Assembly (NCBI GenBank): GCA_003290165.1
Contig: QNQO01000458.1
Location: forward strand, 682,001-746,000
DNA length: 64,000 nt
Source of the DNA: Berberis thunbergii
Lineage: Eukaryota; Streptophyta; Magnoliopsida; Ranunculales; Berberidaceae
Reading direction: 5' to 3'
The notes under the pieces are model-generated. The model was not told where the DNA came from and did no database searches. It saw only the letters and a list, made by a program, of their open reading frames with translations. A program made the translations under genes and the position numbers. Below, one piece after another: positions 34,901 to 46,218 of the stretch (its first letter is position 1; the number at the start of each line of letters is the position of its first letter).

Positions 34901-36784
34901 TAGAATGTTCTTAGATTTAGCTAGAGCCCACCAAACAAGTTGAACAAAAGCCAGACTCAGAAACTGGGGAGAAGTCGCTCCGCCCAGTGGGGACAAAGAC
35001 CCAACAACAGTGTTTCAACTTTGCGACGGAGGACAATCCAACATTAAAGGAGCGGTCCACCCTCTAGCCCGATAGGACGTCAGGCTTAACGGAGAGGTCA
35101 TTGCAAATGGGAGCACAACCTCACAACTGTCGATGGGTGCGGAAGGACCCTCCCACGCAAGGTTTACCTTTCAGTAACCTCAACGGCGTCGGTGAAGCTT
35201 GACAATTTTTCGAAGGTACTTACGATCCAAGCAAGGGCCATGCAAATTTACTTAAGAGCCGGATCAACCTTTCTCCGCCAATAGTTAATCTATCCAGGTT
35301 TTTAACTTTCTTTCAATGGTCAGTTTAGAGTTTTAATTCTTAGAAACTTATGTCATTTGAAAAATAAAAGAGAATTACATAAACACGCTCTGTTGATTAC
35401 TAGAAAGATGTTACAATGTTAGCCCAGATGGCCGATACAAAAATTACAAACTACAAGCATCTAAATCCAATGCAACATACAGTAAATAGTTTGACTTCAG
35501 AAGAGGACTCAGAAGTAATAGCAAAGGCACCCAAAGTAGGTTCAGGTACCCACTAGAAATTCTGCTCCGCGACTTCTCCGAAGAAGATGATTTGCAAACA
35601 AGAGGAAATGAAAGAGTGCACTCAATTCAATACTTCGTTGGACCCACCTTGCAAGGATGACCTAAGATGGTACATAATCAGCAACCGGAGGCCCCGCGAC
35701 ATGATGACCAAAGCTATAGCAAGCTCACATGCTCGATTTGCCCAACAAGATGACCTTGGAACAAGTATCAGGTTGAAACGGACCAAGTGCACTCTCCCAT
35801 TAAGGGATGAAAAGGGCGTCTAGGAGTCAATGGCCTACTCCGACAGGCCATATCCATCCTCACTCTGTTCCGCAACTCTGAGTTCCAGCGAAGCACAACG
35901 TGTCAAGACTAGCTGAGGGGGGAAGGAAACAATCACTCCAAAGTTGGTTGTTGGTGTTATCTAAGAAATTATGTTGTTTGAAAAATCGACAGGGCACCAA
36001 CATAAATGACAGACACACCCCTTCAGGGGAAGTCCGTACTTCTTCTACGAAATACGAGAAAAAAATTACAAGGTCTCAACGAACCAATAGGGTGATCACC
36101 CAGAGTAGGTGATCATGCATAATAGCAAGTCTTATCAAGACTCATTGGTGGAAATGTCAGAACATTCGCTGACTCCAGTGGAGGAGGTCTTCCTTCAGCT
36201 TTTGGAAAACCCAAAGCAAATCCTTTGAGTAAGAGCATCAGAAGAGTGCACTATGTAGAAGATATTGAAGTGCATCAGCATTGAGTACCATATGGGTAAT
36301 GAGGAGGCGACGGTTCCAAAGAAACCGCATAGGTCCACGTTCAATCAATTAATGATGTTGCACACAACTCCATTAATTGGGAGGGCTTAATCGATATTCT
36401 ACTGTCTCACAATCTATGTCGTATGTGTAGCACCATGCAATCGACGTTGAACACGTGGCATCATGATCGGGCAACTGGACCTAGTTTTTCTTATATGGGC
36501 CCTCCAGCTCAACCCACTATCTGAATGACACTTTACCACGTGCGGCCTAGTCACTCTTAACACACGGAGCACACCTACATATCACCAGCTGATTTAAGGT
36601 AGCTCTTTTAACAAAAATTTCATTGAAATTAGTGGAAACTAATCCACACAGTTTAATCTGACTTTGCAAGTAGGCTCGCCCGCTCGTAACAGGTGGAGCC
36701 CTAACCTAGCCAGGTAAGCTTAGTCAGGTTCGACTTATGATGACATCTTTTGGTTTACCCCGATGCTTAGTTTACTGCGCGTGA
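34901..36784 (+). other. Tat C non-coding region between protease and array
   Basis: I searched all frames by eye for RT (F/YxDD), RNase H and integrase motifs and found none. Short frames (35587-35823, 35900-36112) are unlike anything known to me. Blocks are collinear with Tat A 20449-21629 and 14993-15339, so the region is shared by the subfamily and is not a local deletion scar. Confidence 0.65.
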
Positions 36785-37870
36785 ATGTCAATGGCTTAGG
36801 AAGTGAGAGTCTAGTTAGCGCTCTCATGCCTGATGTCGAAGACTCGCCAAGGATCATCACCCCCCTCCACGAACGACAGTCACCGAGCCCGATCAAGTAA
36901 GCCTAATAATCAGTGACAACTGACGACGATAGCTTTTGGTCAACTCCCAAACCTGTAGCTCGCTGCGCGTGGGTGTGGATGGTTTGGAAGGCAAGTAAAT
37001 TGTTACTGATGTCGACGGTTTGCCACAGGACCACTGCTCTTCTATAGACCATGGTCGTCAAATCTCCAACTCCCAAACCTGTAGCTCGTTGTGCACGGGT
37101 GAAGATGGTTTGGAAGGTGGGAACCAAGTCAGTTTCGATCAATGCCAACAGTTTGCCACGAGACCACTGTTCTTTTACAAACCATGGTCGTCGAATCTCC
37201 AATTCCCAAACCTGTAGCTTAATGTGCACGGGTTGTAGAAGGTTTGGAAGGTGGGAGCCTAGTCAGTTTCGATCGATACCGATGGTTTGCCACGAGACCG
37301 TTGCTCTTCTACAGACCATGGTCGTCAAATCTCCAACTCCCAAACTTGTATCTCACTCTGCGCGGGTGTAGATTATTTAGAAAGTTGGAGCTTAGTGAGT
37401 TTCGACTAATGTCGACAGCTTGTCGCGGGACCACCGCTCTTCCACATAACATGGTCATCGAATCTCAAACTCCCAAATCTGTAGCTCGATGCACACCGGT
37501 GTAGATGATTTGGAAGGTGTGAGCCTAGTTAGCTCCGACTGATTTCGACGGCTTGCCACAGGACCACTGCTATTCTACAGACCATAGTTGCCGAATTTTC
37601 TCATCCCAAATCTGTAGCATGTTTCGCATGAGTGTAGTTGATTTGGAAAGTGGGAGCCTAGTTAGCTCTGACTGATTTCGATGGCTGTCACGAGACCACT
37701 GCTCTTCTACAGACCATGGTCACCGAATTTTGTCAACCTCAAATCTGTAGCCCGCTCCACGCGAGTGTAGATGGTTTGGAAGGTGGGAGCCTAGTCAGCC
37801 CAGATTAATTTCGATGGCTCGCTAAGGGACCATTGCTCTTTCTCAGGACAGTGGTCGCTGAATATGATTA
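36785..37870 (+). repeat. 133-bp tandem array of Tat C, about 8 copies
   Basis: The landmark ACCATGGTCG (and variants) occurs at 37051, 37184, 37318, 37451, 37584, 37716 and 37851, plus a diverged copy near 36917 and a partial one before it. Spacings are 132-135. Each monomer contains CTCCCAAACCTGTAGCTCG and GGTTTGGAAGGTGGGAGCC. Long ORFs in the array (37051-37371, 36903-37229 minus) are products of the repeat phase, not genes. Confidence 0.88.
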
Positions 37871-38460
37871 CAGCTCAAACATCGTGTTCACGCCCACATA
37901 GGCTGACATCTCGTTATCAGCAATCGTCAATTGAGTCGACTCGAAAACTAATCTACTAAGAGCGGACGAATGCTACATTGGAGACCAGCCCGAGCTTAGA
38001 AAACTTGAATCGGGCCAAGCTTTGTTGCTCAACTACAAATGACAACACATGTGCTCGACTACAACAATTTACTCATGCCAATGACCACAACTGACGGTCA
38101 AATATATAACTTGAGCCTCCAACGACTTACCACAAGAATGAAGTATAACCTGAGTAGAATAAACTGCTGCCAAACCATCCGTAGAAGGTTCGCTATTAAA
38201 CATAACCACACGATAGCAACTCTGAGACCTCATGGAAGTACATGTCAGAATTACTTGCGGCATGAACGGTCGAGCTCTCAACAACAAACAAACCATTCAG
38301 CTCCCTGCTAACCCAACAATACCTACTTTAAAATAAAACGACAAGGCGAAATGGAAAACATGCAACATGGGGACCTAATAAAACATGGGTACAAAGTTTA
38401 CTTGAAAAAAACCTATTTTTATTAACAGTTGAAACAAAATGTATAGATGTACAAAATTTA
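37871..38460. other. Tat C spacer between array and antisense ORF
   Basis: About 590 bp without a recognised feature. Two overlapping short frames (38039-38311, 38069-38296) on opposite strands lack motifs. It would contain the 3' end of any antisense transcript. Confidence 0.4.
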
Positions 38461-40943
38461 CTACTCATCAGGAGGAGGTACAATTACAGGGGAGCTAAGC
38501 TTAACGGGAAAAGAAGCAGGAGTTGCGTCTGCACGTGCCTCAGCTTGAGTGTTATGACCTGGATCACCCTTTCCTTCTGACAGCTCAGAGATCATTTCAA
38601 AGTTTGCAATTGACACATTCCTATAATAAGAAAGGTCCCAGTCCGGATGCTCTTCCTTCATCAGCGCCAACAGTTCTAACTTCCCATGCACGATCCTGTG
38701 GAATTCAAATGTGCATTGCACCTTCAGAAGCCCTTCCTGACGCACCTTTAATTTAGCAAGCTCACACTCCAATAGCTTCAGTTTGCCTATTCGTGCATCA
38801 GTCTAAGACTGCTCAGTAATCAAGCTACATTTAATTACACTAACTTCGTGCTACTCCAAGAGAAGCTGGTCCCCAACTTTCCTTGCCTCCCGAACATTGA
38901 ATTCCACATAGACCTTTAACTGTTGTCTCTGGATGACCCATTCAAATTTTTTCCTAGTATTTTTCTCATCAAGAGATTGCAACTCAGAGCGCATCTTAGT
39001 CGCAGCTTCCATCACAACTTATACATCATGGCAGACTTGGTTCATCTCTTCTCTGGATTTGTCCCTTGCGGACACCGCCTCTGCTAAATCAGACTCAAGG
39101 GCTTCCAAACAAACCCTCTGGGTCTCAGTATCAATGGCTGATTGTTCCAACCTCCTCTATTCAATCTGATTTCTCAGCTATTCAATCTCAAAAAGTACAT
39201 AAGAAATGACTTTTGCATATTTGAGAAGACGTGTTCCATGGTGTACACCCTCTCACGAGCTGCCTCAACTTTCATCCCAACGACGGCCACTTGGCTCAAA
39301 TGCGATATCCCCTGCATAAGATGTTTCAGTTCCTTATCCATACGCTCTTCCAGCACATCCTCATCGGGCTTCGAAGCATGGTTCACCAACCAACTATAAC
39401 GCCTGCTGATATTCTCAACCTCTTGGTGTCAAGCCTGGTTGCTCAATTTTACTACACCGGAGCAAACAGGACTCATCCGGGCATTCTAATGAAACTCTCC
39501 CGAATGCAAAATTACACCAGCACCGTACTTTGCGGTCTTCACTACACCTGGGCCCTCAGCTATCGCCTTCCCCTTGTCACCAGTAGCCGACCCTTTGTTG
39601 CGAGCCAGCTCAGTAGAATCCGAAGGGAGAGGAGGCAAATTGTCAATCAGACCCTCCATTATTTCTATATATGGTCTGGAAGTAGATGGAGGACAATGCG
39701 GACTACAAGAAAAACCGTCAACGCTGCAATGGTCACTGTAAGATGATCAACCAGTAGGATGATTAACCTCGGGTACCACGGGCAAATCTTTATCAGAACC
39801 TTTAGTAAAATTAGCCCGGATTGGTCGGTATTAGTAGAAGCAGCCAGAACAGCCAGCATCAGCTTCTTATTCAAAGCTTCAGCCTACTCAGTACTCAATT
39901 TCGCCGCATCATCAAACCCTGCTAGCCATATGTTGTCCTTCTCCAAATCAAATGCCACAACCTTCGCCTCTACGAACAGGTCAAAACCACAATCCTCCCT
40001 CAATGGAGCAGACCATTTGGAAACAGGCTCGGCCCCTGTGCGAGACCTCTTTGAGCCTATAAATGAAGCAAGCGTCTCAGAAAGCCTCTCTGTGTTTGAC
40101 ATGCTGAAGCCTTAAATTTAGAGGCCTTACTCTTTTTTGAATGAGCTCCACCTTCGGACTTAACCTTTGGCGCTCTAAAAAGTGTGGAAGCCTCATGCCA
40201 GTAGGCCCATAATCCAATGTGACTAAAACTGGAAGGACTGATAACATCCTCCACACTCATTTGAGGCATGTCACCGAATGCCTTCATAGCAGCTTCCTCC
40301 TCCAGAGAAAGAGGAGTTGTAGGGAACCTCCCTATAAAGAACACACGCAACGATCAACACATAATCAACACGACACAATCAAAGGATGAAATTATACTTA
40401 CGAAGTGGTCTGAACTCCCACTCAAGCGAACTACCATTGAACCCAAATTACTTTGAATTCGAAAGAGCCGGGAAGAAAAATTTCTGCCAGAACTTGAAAT
40501 CATCTGACAGTTTTCTGAAGCAACCAGGTGACTTCATCTTACACACTGCTTGATCATTTAGTTGAGGAGAAGTTAGTAACTGAACCACCCTCAGAGTCAC
40601 ATGGACACCAGCGTCCTTGTCCCTGATCAATATAAGAAGAATAATCACGTGCCGACTCGGTACCAACTAGGTAGGAGGGATACCAATAAATTCCAGAAAG
40701 TCCTAGATCTCGTTGAGCACAGGGAAACATATGCCAGTTTGAAGCATGTCGCGGTGTAAATAGACGAATCATTTCTGAGGAAACATTGGCGTCTGATCAT
40801 CACTCAAGGTGTAGAGTGGCAGGTCTTCAGGGACCCCATATGTTTTTCGAATCTCAGCCAAACTTGATTAGGAGCCAACCTATCTTCAAAAAATTGGGGG
40901 CGCTTGGCAAAAACTCATCGTCAAGGTGATTTCGGCGAGCCAT
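38461..40943 (-). pseudogene. Tat C antisense ORF (Transposase_28-like, intron-containing)
   Basis: On the strand opposite to gag. The start is probably the ATG at 40941-40943 (MARRNHLDDEFLPS). The N-terminal domain has the pattern of plant 'putative gypsy type transposon' proteins: Y-L-H-R-D-M-L-Q-T-G-I-x-F-P, FLEFIGIPP, L-V-P-S, then DDFKFWQKFFFP. A 70-nt GT-AG intron (40332-40401) follows. Exon 2 starts GRFPTTPLSLEEEAAM, then LWAYW, a basic Lys-rich tail, VEAARERVYTMEHVF, long coiled-coil segments and an acidic end VPPPDE (38461). Several stops break it. Function is unknown. Extra ORFs in sense or antisense orientation between integrase and 3' LTR are known in Tat-lineage elements. Confidence 0.68.
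40332..40401 (-). other. 70-nt intron in the antisense ORF
   Basis: On the minus strand it reads GTAAGTATAA at the donor and TGTTCTTTATAG at the acceptor. The flanking exons match Tat A exons ending at 123 and starting at 3858, so two copies agree on both splice sites. Confidence 0.62.
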
Positions 40944-41190
40944 GAATAAATGAATAAGCTTTCAATTAAAAGCTTAATAGAGTGGAATCTCTAAAAATGA
41001 AGAAATGGAAGAGTCAATCTCTGCAGAAAGGGAGGTCCAAATAGGGATTTATTTCCTGCCTTTTATCCACTGAATCGACGCACACTTAGTTAATGGAGTT
41101 TGCCGCTCAAGTAACGGTTCAGACTCAATTATCATGAGCGGCATATATTTTCAAGAAATGACTTAGTGGACCAATACGATAGCCTACTAA

Positions 41191-41205
41191 CTCAAGGGGA
41201 GCAAC
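41191..41205 (+). promoter_or_regulatory. PPT of Tat C
   Basis: CTCAAGGGGAGCAAC directly precedes the 3' LTR start TGATGATACAC. It fixes the + orientation of element C although the neighbouring ORF is on the minus strand. Confidence 0.7.
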
Positions 41206-41872
41206 TGATGATACACTGAAACGTCCTTTCATTTACACCGTACACATGTCATGATGATCTCAAGGAATGACAGACCCAAACGTCAGCCCAATACTGATCC
41301 GACCCAAGCGGCTTCAAGTCCGCGTAGCGCAGTCCGCCAGATGGACCCAAATTACTATGTCCTGCTAAGCTCTCACGTCTCACAACCATCCCCAATAACC
41401 GTAAGACCTATTGAGGAAAATATCTCAGGAATTAGCTTTGTAGGCAAGCCAACAACACATTGTCTCCAACTAGGAAGCAAATACCAGAGTATTCGTCGTA
41501 CATGAAAACTTTCATCTATGGACAACACTTCAGTTGATAACTATCTCTCGTGTATCTAGGAGCACAAATCTAACATAGAAACTTCCCTCCTCAAAACGAT
41601 TCCTAATTAGAGAAGGATTTCCAAGAAGATCTCATTCCTTAACTACGCCACTGATAAACTAGTCGAACTAGGACTCCAACACTATAAATAAGACACGAGG
41701 TTGGTTAACAAAGGTACACTACAAATTTCATGTTTAAAACATTAGGCCTTCCTCAAATTTTTGTCTAACTTCAGTATCGGAGTGTCATCGGCCACCACAA
41801 CGGTGGTCTATGGCTCACGTGCATTCCTTGTGCAGATTTCAACAAAAAGAAAGTTATATGTCTATCTTCTTT
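41206..41872 (+). repeat. 3' LTR of Tat C
   Basis: TGATGATACACTGAAACG start, TATA box ACTATAAATA at 41691-41700, and the CACCACAACGGTGGTC block. The last about 40 bases diverge from the 5' LTR, so the end is approximate. Confidence 0.78.
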
Positions 41873-41998
41873 TTAGTTTTTGAGGTTGATGGTTTTTTAA
41901 ACAACATTTACCCCCATAATCATCTTCTTTATTTTCTCACTTTTACAAGTTTCCACTAAGAATAAAAACAAAAGTAGCATGGATGCATCATATCTAAC

Positions 41999-42179
41999 AC
42001 CCCCAAATCTAGGCAGTTAGGCTTTATAGCCACTTTTTAGTCAGTTTTGGCCTTTTTACACTTTTACCCCTTCTATAGATAATGTTTGTGGTTGTGTTTT
42101 AAAAAGAATGGGTAAAAGTGTAAAAACACCTAAGCCTGGTAAAAAAATGGCTTTAAAGCCTGGCTGCCTAGAAAAACTC
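41999..42179. mobile_element. MITE, 181 bp, with 8-bp target duplication (hAT-type)
   Basis: TATCTAAC occurs exactly at 41991-41998 and 42180-42187. Inside, CTAGGCAGTTAGGCTTTATA near the left end pairs with the inverse of the right end (TTTAAAGCCTGGCTGCCTAG), and GGGTAAAAGTGTAAAAA pairs with TTTTTACACTTTTACCC. The 8-bp duplication length suggests a hAT-type transposase. No coding sequence. Confidence 0.72.
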
Positions 42180-42354
42180 TATCTAACCCCCACAACGAAT
42201 CCACATATAAGAAACAATTAAAGTGGTCCATGTATGTTGTCACGAACTACATTGCCCCTTTCACTTAGTGTTGATTACATTATATATATGCTATCACTTT
42301 AACAACTGGGATCAACGAGCAAGTCAATCCTGGTGCACCAGATCTGTGCCAGGA

Positions 42355-42430
42355 CTAGCTCTCTACCATTCCCAATTCTCAAGATGTGGGATTATGCACA
42401 TCTCGAGAATGTTGAATGGGAGAGAGCTAG
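42355..42430. other. Near-perfect 76-nt hairpin
   Basis: The left arm starts CTAGCTCTCTACCATTC and the right arm ends GAATGGGAGAGAGCTAG. About 29 of 34 positions pair by Watson-Crick rules plus one G-T pair, around an 8-nt loop (GGATTATG). It could be a small foldback remnant or a hairpin RNA precursor; the sequence alone does not decide. Confidence 0.5.
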
Positions 42431-42734
42431 GCCCGACTCCCTAGAATTGGGGCTTGATCAAAACCACCATCAATATGTGCCCTTCATTTGGTGCACTTTA
42501 TTTTTAGTGAACTTTCCTCATTAGTTAAAGATCCAACATACAAATTAATTACACCAAACATTATAACATTTTAAACTTAGATAGTCTATGGTCATCATAC
42601 TCATCTTCTCTCTCCCGATTCATTAAAATCGTTGTCATGCATATGCTAAATACTATACCTACATTAATAGAACATAAAAATTAGGCAGAAAATTGACCAT
42701 AACAATTGATTTTCATATAATTTAATTTTTCATT

Positions 42735-42900
42735 TTATGTGCCAATGGAGTTCTAACTCAGTTGTTAGACTTGTGGCGGATAGTATTACCAGTCTAGGGT
42801 TCGAACTCTGCCAGCAATATTTACAGTGGAAGCGGTTGGGATACACCATATTATATTTGTTCAAGATAATGAAAATTATAATTGTTCTTCCATTTCATAC
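42735..42900 (+). mobile_element. tRNA-derived SINE
   Basis: It contains a pol III A-box-like TAACTCAGTTGTTAGAC (42754-42770) and a good B box GGTTCGAACTC (42798-42808) at the usual spacing. It does not fold as a tRNA and is followed by unrelated sequence with GTTGGGATACACCATATT. Ends are approximate; no poly-T tail or duplication was fixed. Confidence 0.6.
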
Positions 42901-42969
42901 TAACATTTCTTAGAAAAAATAAAAATGGAGTCACACGTGTATCGTCTTGAGATACACCATATTTTGCAT

Positions 42970-43345
42970 TAATAATCATTCTCCAAATCCATTATGACTA
43001 AAACTTTGGACGAGTTTATGATAGTACCATAGCAGAGAGTCTCGCAGTAGAAGCTGCCCTTATTCTTCTCATTCAAGTCTGTAACTGGAAAACAAGTTTT
43101 CTGTTGGGGGATTCTGGAGCTCTACATTCTATGTACCAGACTGATCTAGAGGATGATAAGGTTAGTTCCGGAGAGAAGTGGACGAACTTTTGTTGGATGT
43201 GGCATCCAATTATCTGTAATATTAAATCTTTCATTTTTTTTAATTCTGAATGAGTTTGTAAGTTTATTCCTCAGGACCTCAATCGCAAGGCTCACGAGTT
43301 GGCAACTATGGTTGGACAACGTTATTGTAATCAGGTTAATTAATT
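42970..43345 (+). pseudogene. RNase H (RVT_3) remnant, probably LINE-derived
   Basis: Frames read AESLAVEAALILLIQVCNW, then LLGDSGALHSM, and after a gap DLNRKAHELATMV. These correspond to the E-x-x-A-x-x-x-A, x-x-D-S and R-x-x-N-x-x-A-H-x-L-A blocks of plant LINE RNase H. Stops and a poly-T interruption near 43233 make it non-functional. It ends about 130 bp before the copia LTR. Confidence 0.62.
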
Positions 43346-43477
43346 AAATGCATCATGTTTTATATATATAAAAAAGCTTTCTTGAAATATTAATTCTTTT
43401 AGAATGATATGTTTATTTATTTATTTTTATGTTGGAGAATTGCCCGAAAGGATGTTGCGTATGTTTCTTTCAATTCT

Positions 43478-44367
43478 TGTTGAAAATATGGCTTTTTAAA
43501 ATAAAAGAAAATGAGTGTGTATAAGGTTGTCGATCTCTAGATCTCTCTCTATTTTTAGTCCCACATCTTCTATACAACTCATAGTGGAAGAGTTTATAAG
43601 GAGATTGGTTGGACTTGGGTTTTGGACCCTTGGGGTACCACACTTTTGTGAGGAAGGGAGATATAGACTCTCGCGCCTGCCGCCGCTGCCTTCCGTCGGG
43701 TCATTAAGAGAGCAACCCATTCTTTTGCTACAATTTATTTATATAAAAATAAATTTTGAATTTCTGAAGAGGGAATGAATATAGACGGGATTATGTCCAT
43801 GTATCTAGACGTCTTCCTAAATCACATGTTTTCCACATTTTTTAAGTGCGATTTCCACGTTTGGATTTTCCCCACGTTTTCCATGCATTTATTGTGACAA
43901 TGAATCTAGCCGAGTCTTTGCATTGTCAATGTACTTATCCGGATTTTCGTATTTGAACGAATCTGTCTTCTCCCTATAAATACAACACAACTTAGAGTTT
44001 AGAAAAATTCAAAAAAAAAAAGAAGAGAAAAACATAGCATTTTGCAAAAACAAGAGTTTTTCTTTTGCAATCAGAGAGAACAAAACATTTTCGTTTTGCA
44101 ATTAGTTTTCGTTTTACATTTCAATAAAAGAAGAGTTTTTCTTGTTGTTGATTTTTATACAATGTATTGGTGATTCTGAGCAAACAAGAGATTAAGGGTG
44201 AAAAGTATTCCATTAATCAACAGTGCAATTGTTTGAATGAGGCAGATAAGATTCTGGGCTGTTTTATCCTGGGGACGGCGGGGCTACCAGACTGCTTGCA
44301 CATTTTTGGACAGAGCCGCGAAACGTCTTAAAGAGAGCGACCTAGTCCGCGACTCAACCCAAGAACA
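43478..44367 (+). repeat. 5' LTR of the copia element
   Basis: 890 bp. TATA box CTATAAATA at 43974-43982. It contains about 200 bp (43704-43900) that the 3' LTR lacks; elsewhere the two are closely similar. Confidence 0.87.
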
Positions 44368-45575
44368 ATTGGTACCTTAGTTCCTATCTTATAATTTGAA
44401 CTTTTACAACATCTACAACAATTTTAAGACGATTTTTAGCCATAATTACAATTATTGAACTTGCTGTAAAAGACCTTAATATGCCTTTTCGCTTTAAGGG
44501 CCAACATTCTAAAACATGAAGACAAAAGATGTTTTTTTCCTAACAACACAAAAGGTTGCATATATTTGTGTAAGAATGCACACACTTGATCACACATAAG
44601 ACTTGAGTTAATTGTTACAGAAATGAATTGTATATACTTGGTTATATATAGATTAGCGATGAACAGTTAATATCCTGATTCAAATAGGAGACAAGGTAAT
44701 GGCGTTGTTTAGTGCAAAGGATCATGTTTTGAGTCTGTTGCCATTATTCGTTTTGGATTACGAATGAATTTGAACCTTAAAAATAAAAGAGAAAAATCTG
44801 AGGATTATTTCCATAATAATGTACTGATAGTTCAATCCATAATAGCTAGTTGGTGCCTTACGAATTGCACTAACAACTAAAGAATTTGGCTGATCATTTT
44901 GCTAGACTGTATGTGTCTTTTTACTAATGACTATCCTGTTCACCAATTTATTGAACTTATTGTGAACATCAAGTTAAAAGATATGAGTTTCCAGTATCTT
45001 AGTGCATTTGTAATGATAGAAATTGTATGGATTGTGGTATGATTGTGTTTATCTGTAATTCCATTGAAAAACTTTAGTCTAGACTCTAAACCTATGAAGG
45101 ACTAACTAGAGGAGATTGTGTATGAGTAGAACACCTCTTTGTAATTTCATACATTGAATAAATGGCTTTCATCCTTGTGTATGTGGTACTGAAGACAATA
45201 GAAGCCACACATGAGGGTTTATCATTAAACTCAAATGGCGTTTTAGAGATTTTTCTTTCAGCAGTGGCAGTCCACTTGCACCTAAAAGCATACCCAATGA
45301 ATGTTTTTAGGATTGAAGGATCACCCACATCTGCATTGAGACATCTTCATATCTTTTTCACAAAGTATTCAATGGTTTACTATTTGGTTGTGGATACTCT
45401 TCACAAATCTTCAACTTTAGGGGAGGAAAGAAAGGTATAAACTTTATCATTTTACATTGAGTCAATAAACCTTGCTGCGCCATATAATCGACTTCAGTGA
45501 GTGTAAACTCCCATTTCCACTCTTTAAATCTTTAGTCAGATGATTGCTTTGGCATGTGCTAAAAGCTAGAAAACT
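44368..45575 (+). other. Copia leader and unidentified sequence in place of gag
   Basis: The start has the PBS remnant. Beyond it I find no gag zinc knuckle or protease. A 92-codon frame (45162-45440) is unlike copia proteins. The region may be diverged gag, a rearrangement or another insertion. Confidence 0.4.
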
Positions 45576-46215
45576 TTGGGTTGTTTAGCTTATGTTAGAA
45601 TTCCTGATCCTAAAAAGAATAAGCTTGCCAGTAGGGCATATGAATGTGTATTCATAGGATATGCCATGAACAACAAAGCTTATAGATTCTATAATCTTAA
45701 AGATCACATTATTATAGAATCAAATGACGTTGATTTCTATGAAGATAAATTTCCATTTATTTCGAGGAATAGTAGGGGTTATTTCGAGGAATAGTGGGGG
45801 TACATCCTCAAATAACGCGCCTTTGATCAGGATGAATGAAACTGATAAAGCCATAGAATCTGAGCCTAGGAAAAGTAAACGGAAACGAACTTCAAAAAAC
45901 TTTGGCCCCGACTACTATGTCGTTTTAGTCGAGGAGGATTCCCTTAGCTTTCAAGAAGCCTTATCCTTTATAGATGCCAATTTTCTTGGGAAGAAGCTAT
46001 TGATGATGAAACGTACTCTCTTGAGTCTAATAGAACCTGACATTTAGTTGACTTGCCACCAGGTTCCAAGACAATAAGATGTAAATGGGTATTTAAAAAG
46101 AAATTGAAACCCGATGGTAATGTTGTAAAGTTTAAGGCTCGTCTTGTAGCCAAAGGGTATAGATAGAAAGAAACTGTTGACTTCTTTGACACATATTCTC
46201 CTATAACCCGAATTA
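45576..46215 (+). pseudogene. Copia integrase C terminus and RT N terminus
   Basis: G-C-L-A-Y-V-R-I-P-D-P-K-K begins the segment after the integrase core, followed by CVFIGYAMNNKAYRFYNL and DKFPF. The linker holds RKSKRKRTSKNFGPDYYV. The RT start is in shifted frames: T-W-H-L-V-D-L-P-P-G-S-K, then CKWVFKKKLKPDG, FKARLVAKGY and FDTYSPITRI. The RT catalytic domain that should follow is missing. Confidence 0.8.
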
Positions 46216-46218
46216 TAT

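Larger units (their letters stand above)
32239..41872 (+). mobile_element. Tat element C, RT-less, with tandem array and antisense ORF
   Basis: Order on the + strand: 5' LTR 32239-32902, PBS, gag (to about 34260), protease remnant (to 34900), non-coding (to 36784), 133-bp tandem array (36785-37870), antisense intron-containing ORF (38461-40943 minus), PPT, 3' LTR (41206 to about 41872). RT, RNase H and integrase are absent. Element A has the same order with collinear non-coding sequence, so the layout is ancestral to both. The outer target duplication could not be confirmed; the end of the 3' LTR is eroded. Confidence 0.82.

Noticed and set aside
34901..36784. Hidden RT/integrase in Tat C
   Set aside because: No palm, YxDD, H2C2 or DDE motif in any frame, and the sequence aligns with non-coding sequence of Tat A.
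36903..37504. Several overlapping ORFs on both strands
   Set aside because: They arise because 133 is not a multiple of 3 and successive monomers open different frames. The peptides repeat with the array.
36785..37870. Regular repeat array considered as CRISPR-like
   Set aside because: Monomers are contiguous, 133 bp, with no unique spacers, in a plant retrotransposon.
42735..42810. Functional tRNA gene
   Set aside because: A- and B-box-like sequences are present, but no acceptor stem or cloverleaf can be formed; better explained as a SINE.
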